From NCBI RefSeq assembly GCF_020883535.1, contig NZ_CP086654.1, positions 1,116,001 through 1,180,000 of the forward strand: a stretch of 64,000 nt of DNA. Direction: 5' to 3'. The notes under the pieces were generated by a model, which was not told the origin of the DNA, searched no databases, and saw only the letters and a program-made list of their open reading frames with translations. Position 1 is the stretch's first letter, and every line of letters begins with the position of its first letter. Shown here piece after piece: positions 52,694 to 61,710 of this stretch. The translations under genes and the position numbers were made by a program. Origin of the DNA: Staphylococcus ratti (GTDB lineage: Bacteria; Bacillota; Bacilli; Staphylococcales; Staphylococcaceae).

Positions 52694-52983
52694 GAATAGA
52701 AACTCCTTTAATTTCTAAATTTAATTGAAAACGCACGTTACATCATGTGTTTCAATGCTAAACCTTATTATACAATACCATATCTTAGATATTCAAAACA
52801 ATCACATTAATTTGTTTCATAAAGTTGATGAATGTCATAAAAAAATATAAGATAAATATAGTGTTTAAAAAACACTAATCGCATTCTTAAGTTGAGCGCT
52901 TTGAGATTTGAAAATAGCATTTTAAAGTACATTCTCAAGCTCATATTTAAAGGGTTGAAAAAGTGATTAACTAAGCATATTCA
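52694..52983. other. Intergenic region between divergent ispG and sodA
   Basis: No gene. On the minus strand a -10 TATAAT (52772-52767) lies about 75 bases before ispG. The rest is AT-rich with no clear structure. Confidence 0.5.
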
Positions 52984-53013
52984 TTGTAGTTTAGCCATAT
53001 TACTTGCTACAAT
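52984..53013 (+). promoter_or_regulatory. Promoter of sodA
   Basis: TTGTAG (52984-52989), 18 bases, and TACAAT (53008-53013), followed by the ribosome binding site AGGAGGATG and sodA. Confidence 0.6.
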
Positions 53014-53046
53014 ATACATGAACAAAATTTAGGAGGATGATTATTT

Positions 53047-53646
53047 ATGGCTTTTGAATTACCAAAACTACCTTATGCATACGATGCGTTAGAACCACAT
53101 ATTGATGCAAGAACAATGGAAATTCACCATAGCAAGCATCATAACACTTACGTAACAAAGCTAAATGATGCTGTTAAAGATACTGATTTAGAAAATCAAC
53201 CAATTGAAGAAATTATCGCAAACTTAAATAGTGTGCCTGAAGATAAACAAACTGCTGTACGTAACAACGGTGGCGGTCATTTAAATCACGTATTATTCTG
53301 GCAATCACTTTCACCTAACTCTGAAGAAAAAGGTGAAGTTGTTGAAAAAATTAAAGAACAATGGGGTTCTTTAGATGCTTTCAAAAAAGAATTTGCAGAT
53401 AAAGCAGCAGCGCGTTTTGGATCAGGTTGGGCTTGGCTTGTTATGAATAATGGTCAATTAGAAATCGTTACAACACCTAACCAAGATAATCCACTTACAG
53501 AAGGGAAAACGCCTCTTTTAGCTTTAGATGTTTGGGAACATGCATATTACCTAAAATATCAAAACAAACGTCCAGACTATATTAGTACATTCTGGAATGT
53601 CGTGAACTGGGAAAAAGTTAACGAATTATACAATGCAGCAAAATAA
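53047..53646 (+). CDS. sodA: Superoxide dismutase (Mn/Fe type)
   Basis: The 199-residue enzyme begins [20 protein letters not shown] and has metal ligands in [15 protein letters not shown] and DVWEHAYYL. It converts superoxide to H2O2 in the cytosol. The sequence is close to staphylococcal SodA, which prefers manganese. AGGAGGATG precedes the ATG. Confidence 0.97.
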   Translation: MAFELPKLPYAYDALEPHIDARTMEIHHSKHHNTYVTKLNDAVKDTDLENQPIEEIIANLNSVPEDKQTAVRNNGGGHLNHVLFWQSLSPNSEEKGEVVEKIKEQWGSLDAFKKEFADKAAARFGSGWAWLVMNNGQLEIVTTPNQDNPLTEGKTPLLALDVWEHAYYLKYQNKRPDYISTFWNVVNWEKVNELYNAAK

Positions 53647-53660
53647 GATTGCATTAAATA

Positions 53661-53694
53661 AAAGGGTAGGGCTGTTGAGGTCCTATCCCTTTTT
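53661..53694 (+). terminator. Terminator after sodA
   Basis: AAAGGGTAGG (53661-53670) pairs with CCTATCCCTTT (53682-53692, one bulge), then T residues. Confidence 0.75.
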
Positions 53695-53869
53695 CTAATC
53701 TAAAACACTCCATGGTAATTATTTAGAAATCCAAAACATATTCTTATTAGTTGCTACACTCTTATCTAACATTAAAAACCTCATGAAATCACACATTTAC
53801 ATATATCTTCTTTTTTACAGACTAAGTTTCTTTCATAAATCATTCAACATAGACAGAAAACATTAGCAA

Positions 53870-53907
53870 AAATAATCATTTTCATTTATCATTTTTAGTA
53901 GTATGAC
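53870..53907 (+). promoter_or_regulatory. Fur-like box and candidate promoter of the PBP gene
   Basis: On the minus strand TGAAAATGATTATTT (53884-53870) matches the Fur 7-1-7 box TGATAATNATTATCA at 11 of 14 fixed positions. It overlaps a possible -35 TTTCAT (53880-53885), with 16 bases to TATGAC (53902-53907). AT-rich sequence can give such matches by chance. Confidence 0.35.
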
Positions 53908-53926
53908 GGAATAGAGGTAGGTTGAG

Positions 53927-55963
53927 TTGCTAAAACGATTAAAAGAAAAAACAAATGACGAAAAAATGCGTCAAACGATGAATCACCGTATCAATTTCAT
54001 ATTTATTGTTATCATTCTCGCATTTGTATTGATAGTTTTGAGATTGGGCTATTTGCAAATCGCACAAGGCGCACATTTTAATCAAATGATACGTGAAAGC
54101 GAGAATGTTACCGTTAATGAATCTGCACCGAGGGGACGAATTCTCGATAGAAACGGAAATGTCATTGTTGATAATGCTTCACAAAAAGCGATTACATACA
54201 CACGTGGTAAAAATACAAGTCAAAAAGAAATAATGGCGACTGCAGAAAAACTTTCAAATATCATTAATATGAAAACGGACGCGATTACAGAACGTGATAA
54301 AAAAGATTATTGGATTCAAAAAAATCCTGAAAAAGTTAAATCGTTAATGAAAAAAGAACAATCGATGATTGAAAGTGGCGATATTTCTCAAGAACAATTT
54401 GATCAAACTTTAAGAAACAAAATTACTGAAAAAGATATCCGCCAACTTTCAAAAAAAGACTTACAAATTTTAGCAGTTTATCGTGAGATGTCACAAGGGA
54501 CAACTTTGAGCCCTAGAACCATCAAAAAAGAAGGCGTCACTGATGAGGAGTACGCTTCAGTTTCACAACAACTCTCTGATATGCCGGGAATCAATACAAG
54601 TATGGACTGGGAGCGTAAATATCCTTATGGCAACACTTTAAGAGGGGTATTAGGTCAAGTTTCTACCTCCGAAGAAGGTTTACCTAAAGAGTTGACCGAC
54701 GATTACTTGTCAAAAGGTTATTCTCGAAATGACCGTGTTGGTAAATCTTACATTGAACGTCAATATGAAAATGTTTTACGTGGTGAAAAGAAAGAAATTC
54801 AATATACAACAGATAAGTCTGGCGAAGTCATTGATTCAAAAGTGATTAACGAAGGCGCACGTGGCGATGATTTAGTATTAACAATAGATATTAAATTACA
54901 ACAAAAAGCCGAATCTTATTTAGAAAAACAAATCTCAAAATTACGCTCAGAAGGCGCAAAAGATATGGACAGTGCTATGATGGTTGTTCAAGACCCTAAA
55001 AACGGAGATATTCTTGCTATGGTCGGTAAAAAGATTGATAAAAGCGGGGAGCTTACTGATTTTGACATAGGTAACTTTACAACACAATATGCAGTAGGTT
55101 CTTCCGTAAAAGGTGGTACTTTATTAGCTGGCTATCAAAATAATGCTATAAAAGTAGGGCAAGAGATGATAGATGAGCCCCTTCACTTCCAAGATGGCGG
55201 AACAAAACGGTCTTATTTCAATAAAAATAGCCAAGTTCGCATTAACGATAGTGAAGCACTAATGCATTCTTCAAACGTTTATATGTTCAAAACAGCATTA
55301 AAGATAGCAGGTCTTGATTATACTAATAATATGCCTCTGCCAAATGATGTAAGTGTTCCTGGCCAAAAACTTCGAAAAGGACTGAACCAAGTTGGTCTAG
55401 GAGTGAAAACAGGTGTTGACTTACCAAATGAAGTAACAGGTCAAATTGAGCCTTTAAAAGACAATCCTGGAAATTATTTAGATTTAGCTATTGGTCAATA
55501 TGATACTTACTCTCCATTGCAACTTTCCCAATATGTTTCAACGATAGCAAACGATGGGGTTCGCATTCAGCCACATATAGGAAAAGAAATTCGTCATGCG
55601 ACACGTGATGATGAATTAGGCCCTGTTAAAAAAACCATACAAGGTCGTGTACTAAATCATGTAAATAACTCGCAAGAAGAAATCAAACAAGTTCAAAAAG
55701 GATTCGATATGGTATTTAATAAGGAAAAAGGAACAGGATATGCAAGCTTTAGCAAAACGAAAGTACGTTCTGCTGGAAAAACCGGAACTGCAGAAGTGTT
55801 TCAAGATGGGGAACCAAGAGTTAACTCCACATATGTCGGTTATGCGCCTGCCGATGACCCTAAATTATCTTTTTCTATAGTCTATACTAATCAACCTGTC
55901 CCTGAGCCATGGTTAAACGGTGGGGATTTGGGACGCGATGTCATTAACTACTTTTTTAGTTAA
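53927..55963 (+). CDS. Class B penicillin-binding protein (transpeptidase)
   Basis: The 678-residue protein has a short cytoplasmic start, one membrane helix (about residues 24-46), a PBP dimerisation domain beginning APRGRILDRNGNVI, and a transpeptidase domain with SSVK (active-site Ser), SSN and KTGTAE. It cross-links peptidoglycan outside the membrane. It corresponds in position and size to S. aureus PBP3 and B. subtilis PbpA. It starts with TTG at 53927 behind GAGGTAGG. Promoter region has a Fur-like match. Confidence 0.92.
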   Translation: MLKRLKEKTNDEKMRQTMNHRINFIFIVIILAFVLIVLRLGYLQIAQGAHFNQMIRESENVTVNESAPRGRILDRNGNVIVDNASQKAITYTRGKNTSQKEIMATAEKLSNIINMKTDAITERDKKDYWIQKNPEKVKSLMKKEQSMIESGDISQEQFDQTLRNKITEKDIRQLSKKDLQILAVYREMSQGTTLSPRTIKKEGVTDEEYASVSQQLSDMPGINTSMDWERKYPYGNTLRGVLGQVSTSEEGLPKELTDDYLSKGYSRNDRVGKSYIERQYENVLRGEKKEIQYTTDKSGEVIDSKVINEGARGDDLVLTIDIKLQQKAESYLEKQISKLRSEGAKDMDSAMMVVQDPKNGDILAMVGKKIDKSGELTDFDIGNFTTQYAVGSSVKGGTLLAGYQNNAIKVGQEMIDEPLHFQDGGTKRSYFNKNSQVRINDSEALMHSSNVYMFKTALKIAGLDYTNNMPLPNDVSVPGQKLRKGLNQVGLGVKTGVDLPNEVTGQIEPLKDNPGNYLDLAIGQYDTYSPLQLSQYVSTIANDGVRIQPHIGKEIRHATRDDELGPVKKTIQGRVLNHVNNSQEEIKQVQKGFDMVFNKEKGTGYASFSKTKVRSAGKTGTAEVFQDGEPRVNSTYVGYAPADDPKLSFSIVYTNQPVPEPWLNGGDLGRDVINYFFS

Positions 55964-56300
55964 CTTAAATAATCATACTAAAACCTTAAAATTGGGTTAG
56001 CACAAAAGCCATTACTCTTTTTTGGAACAATCATGTGCGATACATTAACCTGACTATTTTATAGACAAACCTCCTATGCATAAAAGGGAGGTTTGTCTTT
56101 TTATATAACTTTTTAAAAGATATACAAAAAGACAGTATTATCTATAAAGTAGTGAAGTCCAAAAATTAATAGCTTGAAACAAAACTACCTTCTATATAAG
56201 CATATACTTCATCTCCATATTAACCATAACTTGTTATGGCCAAACGCAAGCCTATATGGGACTACGTTTTTTTAGTGCATTTCTCCACATTTTCTTAATA
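55964..56300 (+). other. Region between the PBP gene and the pst operon
   Basis: Contains the PBP terminator (56063-56103). The remainder to the Pho boxes is AT-rich with no gene and no clear structure, apart from a short CATAACTTGTTATG palindrome near 56225-56238. Confidence 0.55.
56063..56103 (+). terminator. Terminator after the PBP gene
   Basis: AGACAAACCTCC (56063-56074) pairs perfectly with GGAGGTTTGTCT (56087-56098), followed by T residues. Confidence 0.9.
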
Positions 56301-56339
56301 TTAACACAAAATTTACACTCATTTTATTCAAGGTTAACA
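56301..56339 (+). promoter_or_regulatory. PhoP (Pho box) operator of the pst operon
   Basis: Four hexamers recur every 11 bases: TTAACA (56301), TTTACA (56312), TTTATT (56323) and TTAACA (56334), each with a 5-base gap. This is the layout of PhoP-activated promoters in Bacillus-type bacteria (TT(A/T)ACA repeats). A -10 such as TATTAA (56354-56359) follows, and pstS starts at 56403. Confidence 0.85.
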
Positions 56340-56402
56340 ATTAGTTTGTATGCTATTAATGTAATCAAAAGTAGTGATTTCAATTACTAGGAGGATGTTT
56401 CA

Positions 56403-57374
56403 ATGAAGAAATGGCAAGTACTAGGTACTACAATTGTGAGTGCATCATTATTATTAGGTGCGTGTGGCGGCGCTGGTCAACAAAGCGGAGATAAAAGCGG
56501 CGACCAAAAAAGTGAAAATTCAAATGTTGAAGGAACTGTAAAAGGGAATGGTTCATCGACAGTTGCACCTATTATTGAAAAATTAAACGAAGAATTTTCT
56601 AAAAACCATGACAAAGCAACAGTAGAAAACGTAACTTCTGGTACAGGTGATGGTTTCAAACAATTCATCGCAGGCAAAACAGACTTTTCTAATGCATCTC
56701 GTCCAATTAAAGACGAAGAAAAGCAACAGCTTGACAGTAAAAATATCAAATATACTGAATTTGAAATTGCCAAAGATGGCTTAACAGTTGCTGTTAATAA
56801 AGACAACGATTTTGTTGATGAACTTTCATTAGATGAATTAAAGAAAATTTATTCTGGCGAAGCTAAAAATTGGTCTGATGTAAATCCAAAATTCCCTAAA
56901 GAACCAATTAAAGCTTTTTCACCTGACCAATCTCACGGTACTTACGATTTCTTCAGTGAGGAAGTTATGGATAAAGCTGATATTAAAGCTGAGAAAAACC
57001 AAAATACTGACGTTATCGTAAAATCTGTACAAGATAACAAAGATGGTATTGGATTCTTCGCTTATAATTTCTACAAAGAAAACCAAGATAACTTAAAAGC
57101 AGTAAAAATTAAGGGAGAAGATGGTAAAGCTATCGAACCAGATCAAAAAACAATTCAAGATGGTTCTTATGCATTAAGTCGTCCTCTATTCATCTATGCT
57201 AACAATGAAAAACTTAAAGACAATAAAGCTTTCGCTGAATTCATGAAATTCACTTTAGAAGATCAAGGAAAAGCAGCTGAAGCTGAAGGTGTAGATTATG
57301 TAGCATTACCAGAAAAAGATTACAAAGATCAACTTTCTGAACTTGAAAAATTAACTGGTAAAAACGAAAAGTAA
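56403..57374 (+). CDS. pstS: Phosphate ABC transporter substrate-binding lipoprotein
   Basis: The 323-residue protein has a signal peptide with lipobox LLGAC (Cys at residue 21), a Gly/Ser linker, and the PBP-like phosphate-binding core ([42 protein letters not shown]). It captures phosphate on the outer face of the membrane. AGGAGGATG precedes the ATG. It leads the pst operon downstream of the Pho boxes. Confidence 0.95.
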   Translation: MKKWQVLGTTIVSASLLLGACGGAGQQSGDKSGDQKSENSNVEGTVKGNGSSTVAPIIEKLNEEFSKNHDKATVENVTSGTGDGFKQFIAGKTDFSNASRPIKDEEKQQLDSKNIKYTEFEIAKDGLTVAVNKDNDFVDELSLDELKKIYSGEAKNWSDVNPKFPKEPIKAFSPDQSHGTYDFFSEEVMDKADIKAEKNQNTDVIVKSVQDNKDGIGFFAYNFYKENQDNLKAVKIKGEDGKAIEPDQKTIQDGSYALSRPLFIYANNEKLKDNKAFAEFMKFTLEDQGKAAEAEGVDYVALPEKDYKDQLSELEKLTGKNEK

Positions 57375-57404
57375 TACACTAATGGAAAAGAATTAAAGGG
57401 AATT

Positions 57405-57435
57405 AAAGGGACTTGATTTTCTAAGTCCCTTTTTT
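57405..57435 (+). terminator. Hairpin between pstS and pstC
   Basis: AAAGGGACTT (57405-57414) pairs with AAGTCCCTTT (57423-57432) followed by T residues. It likely ends most transcripts after pstS so that binding protein exceeds permease. Confidence 0.8.
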
Positions 57436-57455
57436 AAGTAAAGGAGCAAAAATGT

Positions 57456-58382
57456 ATGAAGTCACAGCATAATGTTCGTGAAATGATTCATAACAAAAGC
57501 AACGCCGGATCATCAAAAAGTGATAAAATTATGCCGATTATTTTAGCAGCAATCGCTACGATTTCAATACTTACTACTATTGGAATCGTCATAACATTAC
57601 TTACAGAAACAATCACTTTTTTCACAAAAGTGCCCATGTCACAGTTCTTTTTAGAAACTGATTGGAATCCTTTTAGTTCGAATCCTAAATATGGTATTTG
57701 GGCTTTAATTTTGGGAACTTTAAAAATTACAGTTATCGCAACGATTTTTGCGGTTCCTGTCGGTTTAGGCGCCGCTATCTATTTAAGCGAATACGCATCT
57801 AAACGTACTAAAAAAATTATCAAACCTGTTTTAGAAGTATTAGCGGGTATTCCGACAATTGTTTATGGTTTCTTCGCATTAACATTAGTAACACCTATTC
57901 TAAGATCGATTTTTCCAGAAATCTCTAGCTTTAATGCAATCAGTCCTGGTTTAGTAGTAGGAGTTATGATTATTCCTATGATTGCAAGTATGAGTGAAGA
58001 TGCGATGTCCTCAGTTCCCAATAAAATTCGAGAAGGCGCTTTAGGACTTGGTTCTACAAAAATCGAAATGATTATTAAAGTTATTATTCCTGCAGCAACA
58101 TCAGGTATTATGGCTTCAATTGTACTCGCAATTTCACGTGCTATTGGTGAAACAATGATTGTATCTTTGGCAGCAGGTTCTAGTCCTTCATTTGATTTAG
58201 ATCTTACCAATTCGATTCAAACAATGACTGCATATATCGTTCAAGTATCACAAGGTGATGCAACGAACGGATCAGATTTATATTACAGTATTTATGCAGT
58301 TGGTTTCACGTTATTTATATTTACACTAATAATGAATTTCATATCACAATGGATTACGAAACGTTTCAGAGAGGAGTATTAA
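57456..58382 (+). CDS. pstC: Phosphate ABC transporter permease PstC
   Basis: The 308-residue protein has six membrane helices and the permease motif AISRAIGETMIV. It pairs with PstA. The ATG at 57456 is in the long frame; a competing ATG at 57452, nearer to AAGGAG, opens only a 6-codon frame. pstA follows by one base. Confidence 0.95.
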   Translation: MKSQHNVREMIHNKSNAGSSKSDKIMPIILAAIATISILTTIGIVITLLTETITFFTKVPMSQFFLETDWNPFSSNPKYGIWALILGTLKITVIATIFAVPVGLGAAIYLSEYASKRTKKIIKPVLEVLAGIPTIVYGFFALTLVTPILRSIFPEISSFNAISPGLVVGVMIIPMIASMSEDAMSSVPNKIREGALGLGSTKIEMIIKVIIPAATSGIMASIVLAISRAIGETMIVSLAAGSSPSFDLDLTNSIQTMTAYIVQVSQGDATNGSDLYYSIYAVGFTLFIFTLIMNFISQWITKRFREEY

Positions 58383-58383
58383 T

Positions 58384-59262
58384 ATGAGTTTAATCGATCA
58401 ATCCGCTGTTGAAAAAAAGCTCTCTGGCCGTATGACTAAAAACAAAGTATTCAAAGCTTTATTTTTCGCATGTACACTAATTGGATTAATCGTCCTTGCG
58501 ATATTAATTGCAGATATTTTAAGAAAAGGACTTCCTGTAATGTCAGCTGACTTTTTCACAAACTTTTCAAGCTCATCTGCCCGTACAGCCGGGGTCAAAG
58601 GAGCTTTAATTGGAACGCTATGGCTTATGATGACTTTAATTCCAATTGCATTAGTGCTTGGTGTAGGGAGCGCCATTTATCTTGAAGAATACGCAAAAGA
58701 CAATGCATTTACGAAATTCGTTAAAATCAATATTTCAAATTTAGCATCAGTACCTTCTATTGTTTATGGTTTATTAGGTGCGACAATTTTTGTGGCCTTA
58801 TTAAAACTTGGCAATTCTGTCATTGCTGCTGCATTAACGTTGGCTTTATTGATTTTACCGGTCATCATTGTGGCAAGCCAAGAAGCAATTCGCGCTGTAC
58901 CTAACTCTGTAAAAGAAGCTTCTTATGGACTTGGTGCAAATAAATGGCAAACGGTTAAAAACGTCGTGTTACCTGCCGCAATCCCAGGTATTATTACAGG
59001 TGTTATTTTAGCAATTTCTCGTGCAATCGGTGAAACAGCACCATTAGTTGCTATTGGTATTCCAACAATTTTATTACGTACACCTAATAGTATTTTGGAT
59101 TCATTCCAAACATTACCATTACAAATCTATGACTGGGCACGCAAACCTGGTCTAGACTTCCAAGCACTTTCGTCAGCAGCAATCATCGTTTTATTAATCA
59201 TCTTACTCATTTTGAATACGATTGCAGTGTTAATTAGAAATAAGTTTTCAAAAAAATATTAA
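58384..59262 (+). CDS. pstA: Phosphate ABC transporter permease PstA
   Basis: The 292-residue protein has six membrane helices, with EYAKDNAFTKFVK, NLASVPSIVYGLLG and AISRAIGETAPLVAIG, all PstA-typical. It forms the channel with PstC. GAGAGGAG precedes the ATG, close behind pstC. Confidence 0.95.
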   Translation: MSLIDQSAVEKKLSGRMTKNKVFKALFFACTLIGLIVLAILIADILRKGLPVMSADFFTNFSSSSARTAGVKGALIGTLWLMMTLIPIALVLGVGSAIYLEEYAKDNAFTKFVKINISNLASVPSIVYGLLGATIFVALLKLGNSVIAAALTLALLILPVIIVASQEAIRAVPNSVKEASYGLGANKWQTVKNVVLPAAIPGIITGVILAISRAIGETAPLVAIGIPTILLRTPNSILDSFQTLPLQIYDWARKPGLDFQALSSAAIIVLLIILLILNTIAVLIRNKFSKKY

Positions 59263-59291
59263 TTTGTCGTTAGTTGAAAAGAGGTTTTTTT

Positions 59292-60164
59292 ATGAATAAT
59301 GTTAAAGAGCTAGAAAAACATACAGCAAATGTAAATGAACAAACCGAAAGTGAGACATTTACGTCACATGACCAAACTCAGAATAAAGAGATTTTAAAAG
59401 ATGAAGATAGACGCGTTGTGTATTCAACACAAAATTTAGATTTATGGTATGGAGAACAACATTCATTAAAAAACGTAAATCTTGATATTTTAGAAAAAAA
59501 CGTTACAGCTATCATTGGTCCGTCAGGATCTGGGAAATCAACATATGTTAAAGCTTTAAATAGAATGGTAGAGCTTGTGCCTTCGGTAAAAACATCAGGG
59601 AAAATTCTATATCGCGATCAAAATATTTTCGATAAAAATTACCCTGTAGAAAAATTACGTACAAACGTAGGGATGGTATTCCAACAACCCAATCCATTTC
59701 CAAAATCAATTTATGACAATATCACATATGGACCACGTATCCATGGAATTAAAGACAAAAAGATTTTAGATGAGATAGTTGAAAAATCATTACGTGGTGC
59801 AGCCATTTGGGATGAATTAAAAGATCGCTTAAATCAAAATGCTTACGGCTTATCAGGTGGTCAACAGCAACGTGTCTGTATTGCGCGCTGTCTTGCGATT
59901 GAGCCAGATGTAATTTTAATGGATGAACCAACATCTGCGTTAGATCCTATTTCAACATTACGTGTTGAAGAGTTAGTACAAGACCTTAAAAAAGATTATT
60001 CTATTATTATCGTGACACATAATATGCAACAAGCAGCACGTGTTTCTGATAAAACAGCGTTTTTCCTAAATGGCTATGTTAATGAATACGATGATACAAA
60101 TAAGATTTTTTCTAATCCTTCAGATAAACAAACTGAAGACTACATTTCAGGACGTTTTGGTTAA
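59292..60164 (+). CDS. pstB: Phosphate ABC transporter ATP-binding protein PstB
   Basis: The 290-residue ATPase has an unusual acidic N-terminal extension of about 45 residues, then Walker [26 protein letters not shown], signature LSGGQQQR and Walker [17 protein letters not shown] 59292 is chosen because AAAGAGG lies 8 bases upstream. Only one pstB is present, not the pair found in B. subtilis. Confidence 0.95.
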   Translation: MNNVKELEKHTANVNEQTESETFTSHDQTQNKEILKDEDRRVVYSTQNLDLWYGEQHSLKNVNLDILEKNVTAIIGPSGSGKSTYVKALNRMVELVPSVKTSGKILYRDQNIFDKNYPVEKLRTNVGMVFQQPNPFPKSIYDNITYGPRIHGIKDKKILDEIVEKSLRGAAIWDELKDRLNQNAYGLSGGQQQRVCIARCLAIEPDVILMDEPTSALDPISTLRVEELVQDLKKDYSIIIVTHNMQQAARVSDKTAFFLNGYVNEYDDTNKIFSNPSDKQTEDYISGRFG

Positions 60165-60171
60165 TACACCT

Positions 60172-60816
60172 ATGATTAGAAAACGCTATGAAGGCCAACT
60201 TAACGAATTGTTCAAAGATATTCGTACACTTGGCCTTCGAACTTATTCAATGATTGATCAATCCATTCGTGTTCTTACTGATAGCCAAATTACACATGCA
60301 AGAAAAATCATTAAAAGTGATAAAGAAATTAATAAATTAGAATTTGATATTAATGAGAAAATCGTTATGTTAATTACGAAACAGCAGCCTATCGCAAAAG
60401 ATTTACGTTTGATGATGTCTGCTCTAAAAATTGCTTCAGAATTTGAAAGAATGGCTGACAATGCAGCCAATATTGCAAAAATTCGTACACGCGCAAAATT
60501 TACGGACAAATATTTAGTAATGCGCCTAGAAACGATGGGGCGATTAGCACTTTTAATGCTTAAAGATTTAAATGATGCAGCAAAAAGTAATGACCTTGAA
60601 CTTGTAAAAGAAATCATCGATCGCGATAAAGATATCGACGATTTATACAAACAAATTGTTAATACAACGTATTTAATCGACAACGATCCGTTTGTCTCTG
60701 GACAAGCACATTTAGTTGCAAGATATTTAGAACGCATAGGAGATCATATCGTTAATATCTCTGAACATATGTACTATTTTATTACTGGCGAAAGATATGA
60801 ATCTTATAATAATTAA
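60172..60816 (+). CDS. phoU: Phosphate signalling protein PhoU
   Basis: The 214-residue all-helical protein has two PhoU repeats, with LMMSALKIASEFERMADNA and VARYLERIGDHIVNI carrying the conserved ExxxD metal-binding residues. It links Pst transport to the PhoR/PhoP system. ATG 60172 starts the family-typical IRKRYEGQL and lies 7 bases after pstB, with no strong ribosome binding site, so it is probably coupled. A longer frame running back into pstB is spurious. Confidence 0.93.
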   Translation: MIRKRYEGQLNELFKDIRTLGLRTYSMIDQSIRVLTDSQITHARKIIKSDKEINKLEFDINEKIVMLITKQQPIAKDLRLMMSALKIASEFERMADNAANIAKIRTRAKFTDKYLVMRLETMGRLALLMLKDLNDAAKSNDLELVKEIIDRDKDIDDLYKQIVNTTYLIDNDPFVSGQAHLVARYLERIGDHIVNISEHMYYFITGERYESYNN

Positions 60817-60819
60817 CGC

Positions 60820-60848
60820 TTCCCATTTAAGTATGAAGATGGTATGAT
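60820..60848 (+). promoter_or_regulatory. Candidate promoter of rpmG
   Basis: TTCCCA (60820-60825), 17 bases, and TATGAT (60843-60848). The -35 is weak. Confidence 0.35.
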
Positions 60849-60886
60849 AATAAAGTCGTATTTTAAGAAAGATGAGGAGGGTTAAT

Positions 60887-61036
60887 ATGCGCGTAAACGT
60901 AACTCTTGCTTGTACAGAATGTGGAGATCGTAACTACATTTCAACAAAAAATAAAAGAACGAATCCTGAACGTATCGAAATGAAAAAATTCTGTACACGT
61001 GAAAACAAACATACATTACACCGTGAAACTAAATAA
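60887..61036 (+). CDS. rpmG: 50S ribosomal protein L33
   Basis: A 49-residue gene: [17 protein letters not shown] at the start and TLHRETK at the end, with ATG behind GAGGAGGG. One CxxC pair is present (Cys9, Cys12) and a third Cys at 36, but the fourth position is not Cys, so a full four-Cys zinc ribbon is not formed. S. aureus has an L33 copy of this form. It is located between phoU and the cyclo-ligase gene. Confidence 0.95.
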   Translation: MRVNVTLACTECGDRNYISTKNKRTNPERIEMKKFCTRENKHTLHRETK

Positions 61037-61047
61037 TTTTTTCTTGG

Positions 61048-61079
61048 GCTAGGGCACATTGTGTTCTAGCTGTTTTTTT
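61048..61079 (+). terminator. Terminator after rpmG
   Basis: GCTAGGGCAC (61048-61057) pairs with GTGTTCTAGC (61061-61070) with two G-T pairs, then a T run. Confidence 0.8.
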
Positions 61080-61091
61080 AACTTGATTTTC

Positions 61092-61120
61092 ATGACATTA
61101 CTATATAGGAACGCTATAAT
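61092..61120 (+). promoter_or_regulatory. Promoter of the cyclo-ligase operon
   Basis: ATGACA (61092-61097), a 17-base spacer and TATAAT (61115-61120): a near-consensus sigma-A promoter 30 bases before the gene. Confidence 0.8.
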
Positions 61121-61149
61121 ATACATAGATTCTGGAGGAGGGATGGTAA

Positions 61150-61710
61150 ATGAGTAAAAAGGAAATGCGTAAAACGACCTTGGCTTTAATGCGTGGTTTA
61201 AATGATAATTTAAAAGCAAAAGCAGATGATTTTTTATTTAAGCAACTTATAGAACATGATAAATTCAAAAACGCACAAACTATTGGGCTCGTATTATCAA
61301 TGCCACACGAAGTACAAACTGATCAAATTATTCAATATGCACTCAATCAACAAAAATCCATTTATGTACCATCCACAAATTATGAAACGCATCAAATGCA
61401 GTTCCAAAAACTCGAAGATTTAAACCAAGTCGCACTGGATTGTAAATCTATTCGTTACGTTAATGCTAATACACCAATAACAGACCATTTAGACTTAGTC
61501 ATTGTCCCTGGTGTTGTATTTAATCATGCCGGCTATCGAATAGGTTATGGTGGAGGCTATTTTGATGAATTTCTCTCGAAGCATCAACCTTCTACAATCA
61601 GTTTAGTCTATGATATACAATTATCTGATCAAATTCCTGTTGAACCACATGACTATCCAGTCCAAGAATTAATCATAGCTAAAACTCAGAAAGACGGAGG
61701 CAATATATGA
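61150..61710 (+). CDS. 5-formyltetrahydrofolate cyclo-ligase
   Basis: The 186-residue enzyme turns 5-formyl-THF into 5,10-methenyl-THF with ATP. It ends in the family motifs VIVPGVVFNHAGYRIGYGGGYFDEFL and LVYDIQL. GGAGGAGGG precedes the ATG. It overlaps the rhomboid gene by four bases (ATGA), as in B. subtilis yqgN-yqgP. Confidence 0.93.
   Translation: MSKKEMRKTTLALMRGLNDNLKAKADDFLFKQLIEHDKFKNAQTIGLVLSMPHEVQTDQIIQYALNQQKSIYVPSTNYETHQMQFQKLEDLNQVALDCKSIRYVNANTPITDHLDLVIVPGVVFNHAGYRIGYGGGYFDEFLSKHQPSTISLVYDIQLSDQIPVEPHDYPVQELIIAKTQKDGGNI

Noticed and set aside
56477..56806. A minus-strand frame opposite pstS
   Set aside because: Antisense to the conserved lipoprotein gene, without start signals.
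57863..58210. A 115-codon minus-strand frame opposite pstC
   Set aside because: Shadow frame of a membrane protein gene, no ribosome binding site.
60070..60171. An upstream extension of phoU into pstB
   Set aside because: It overlaps the last codons of pstB out of frame and PhoU proteins start near 60172.
60258..60737. A 159-codon minus-strand frame opposite phoU
   Set aside because: It is antisense to a clear phoU gene, is Ser/Ile-rich as expected of a shadow frame, has no ribosome binding site and matches no family.
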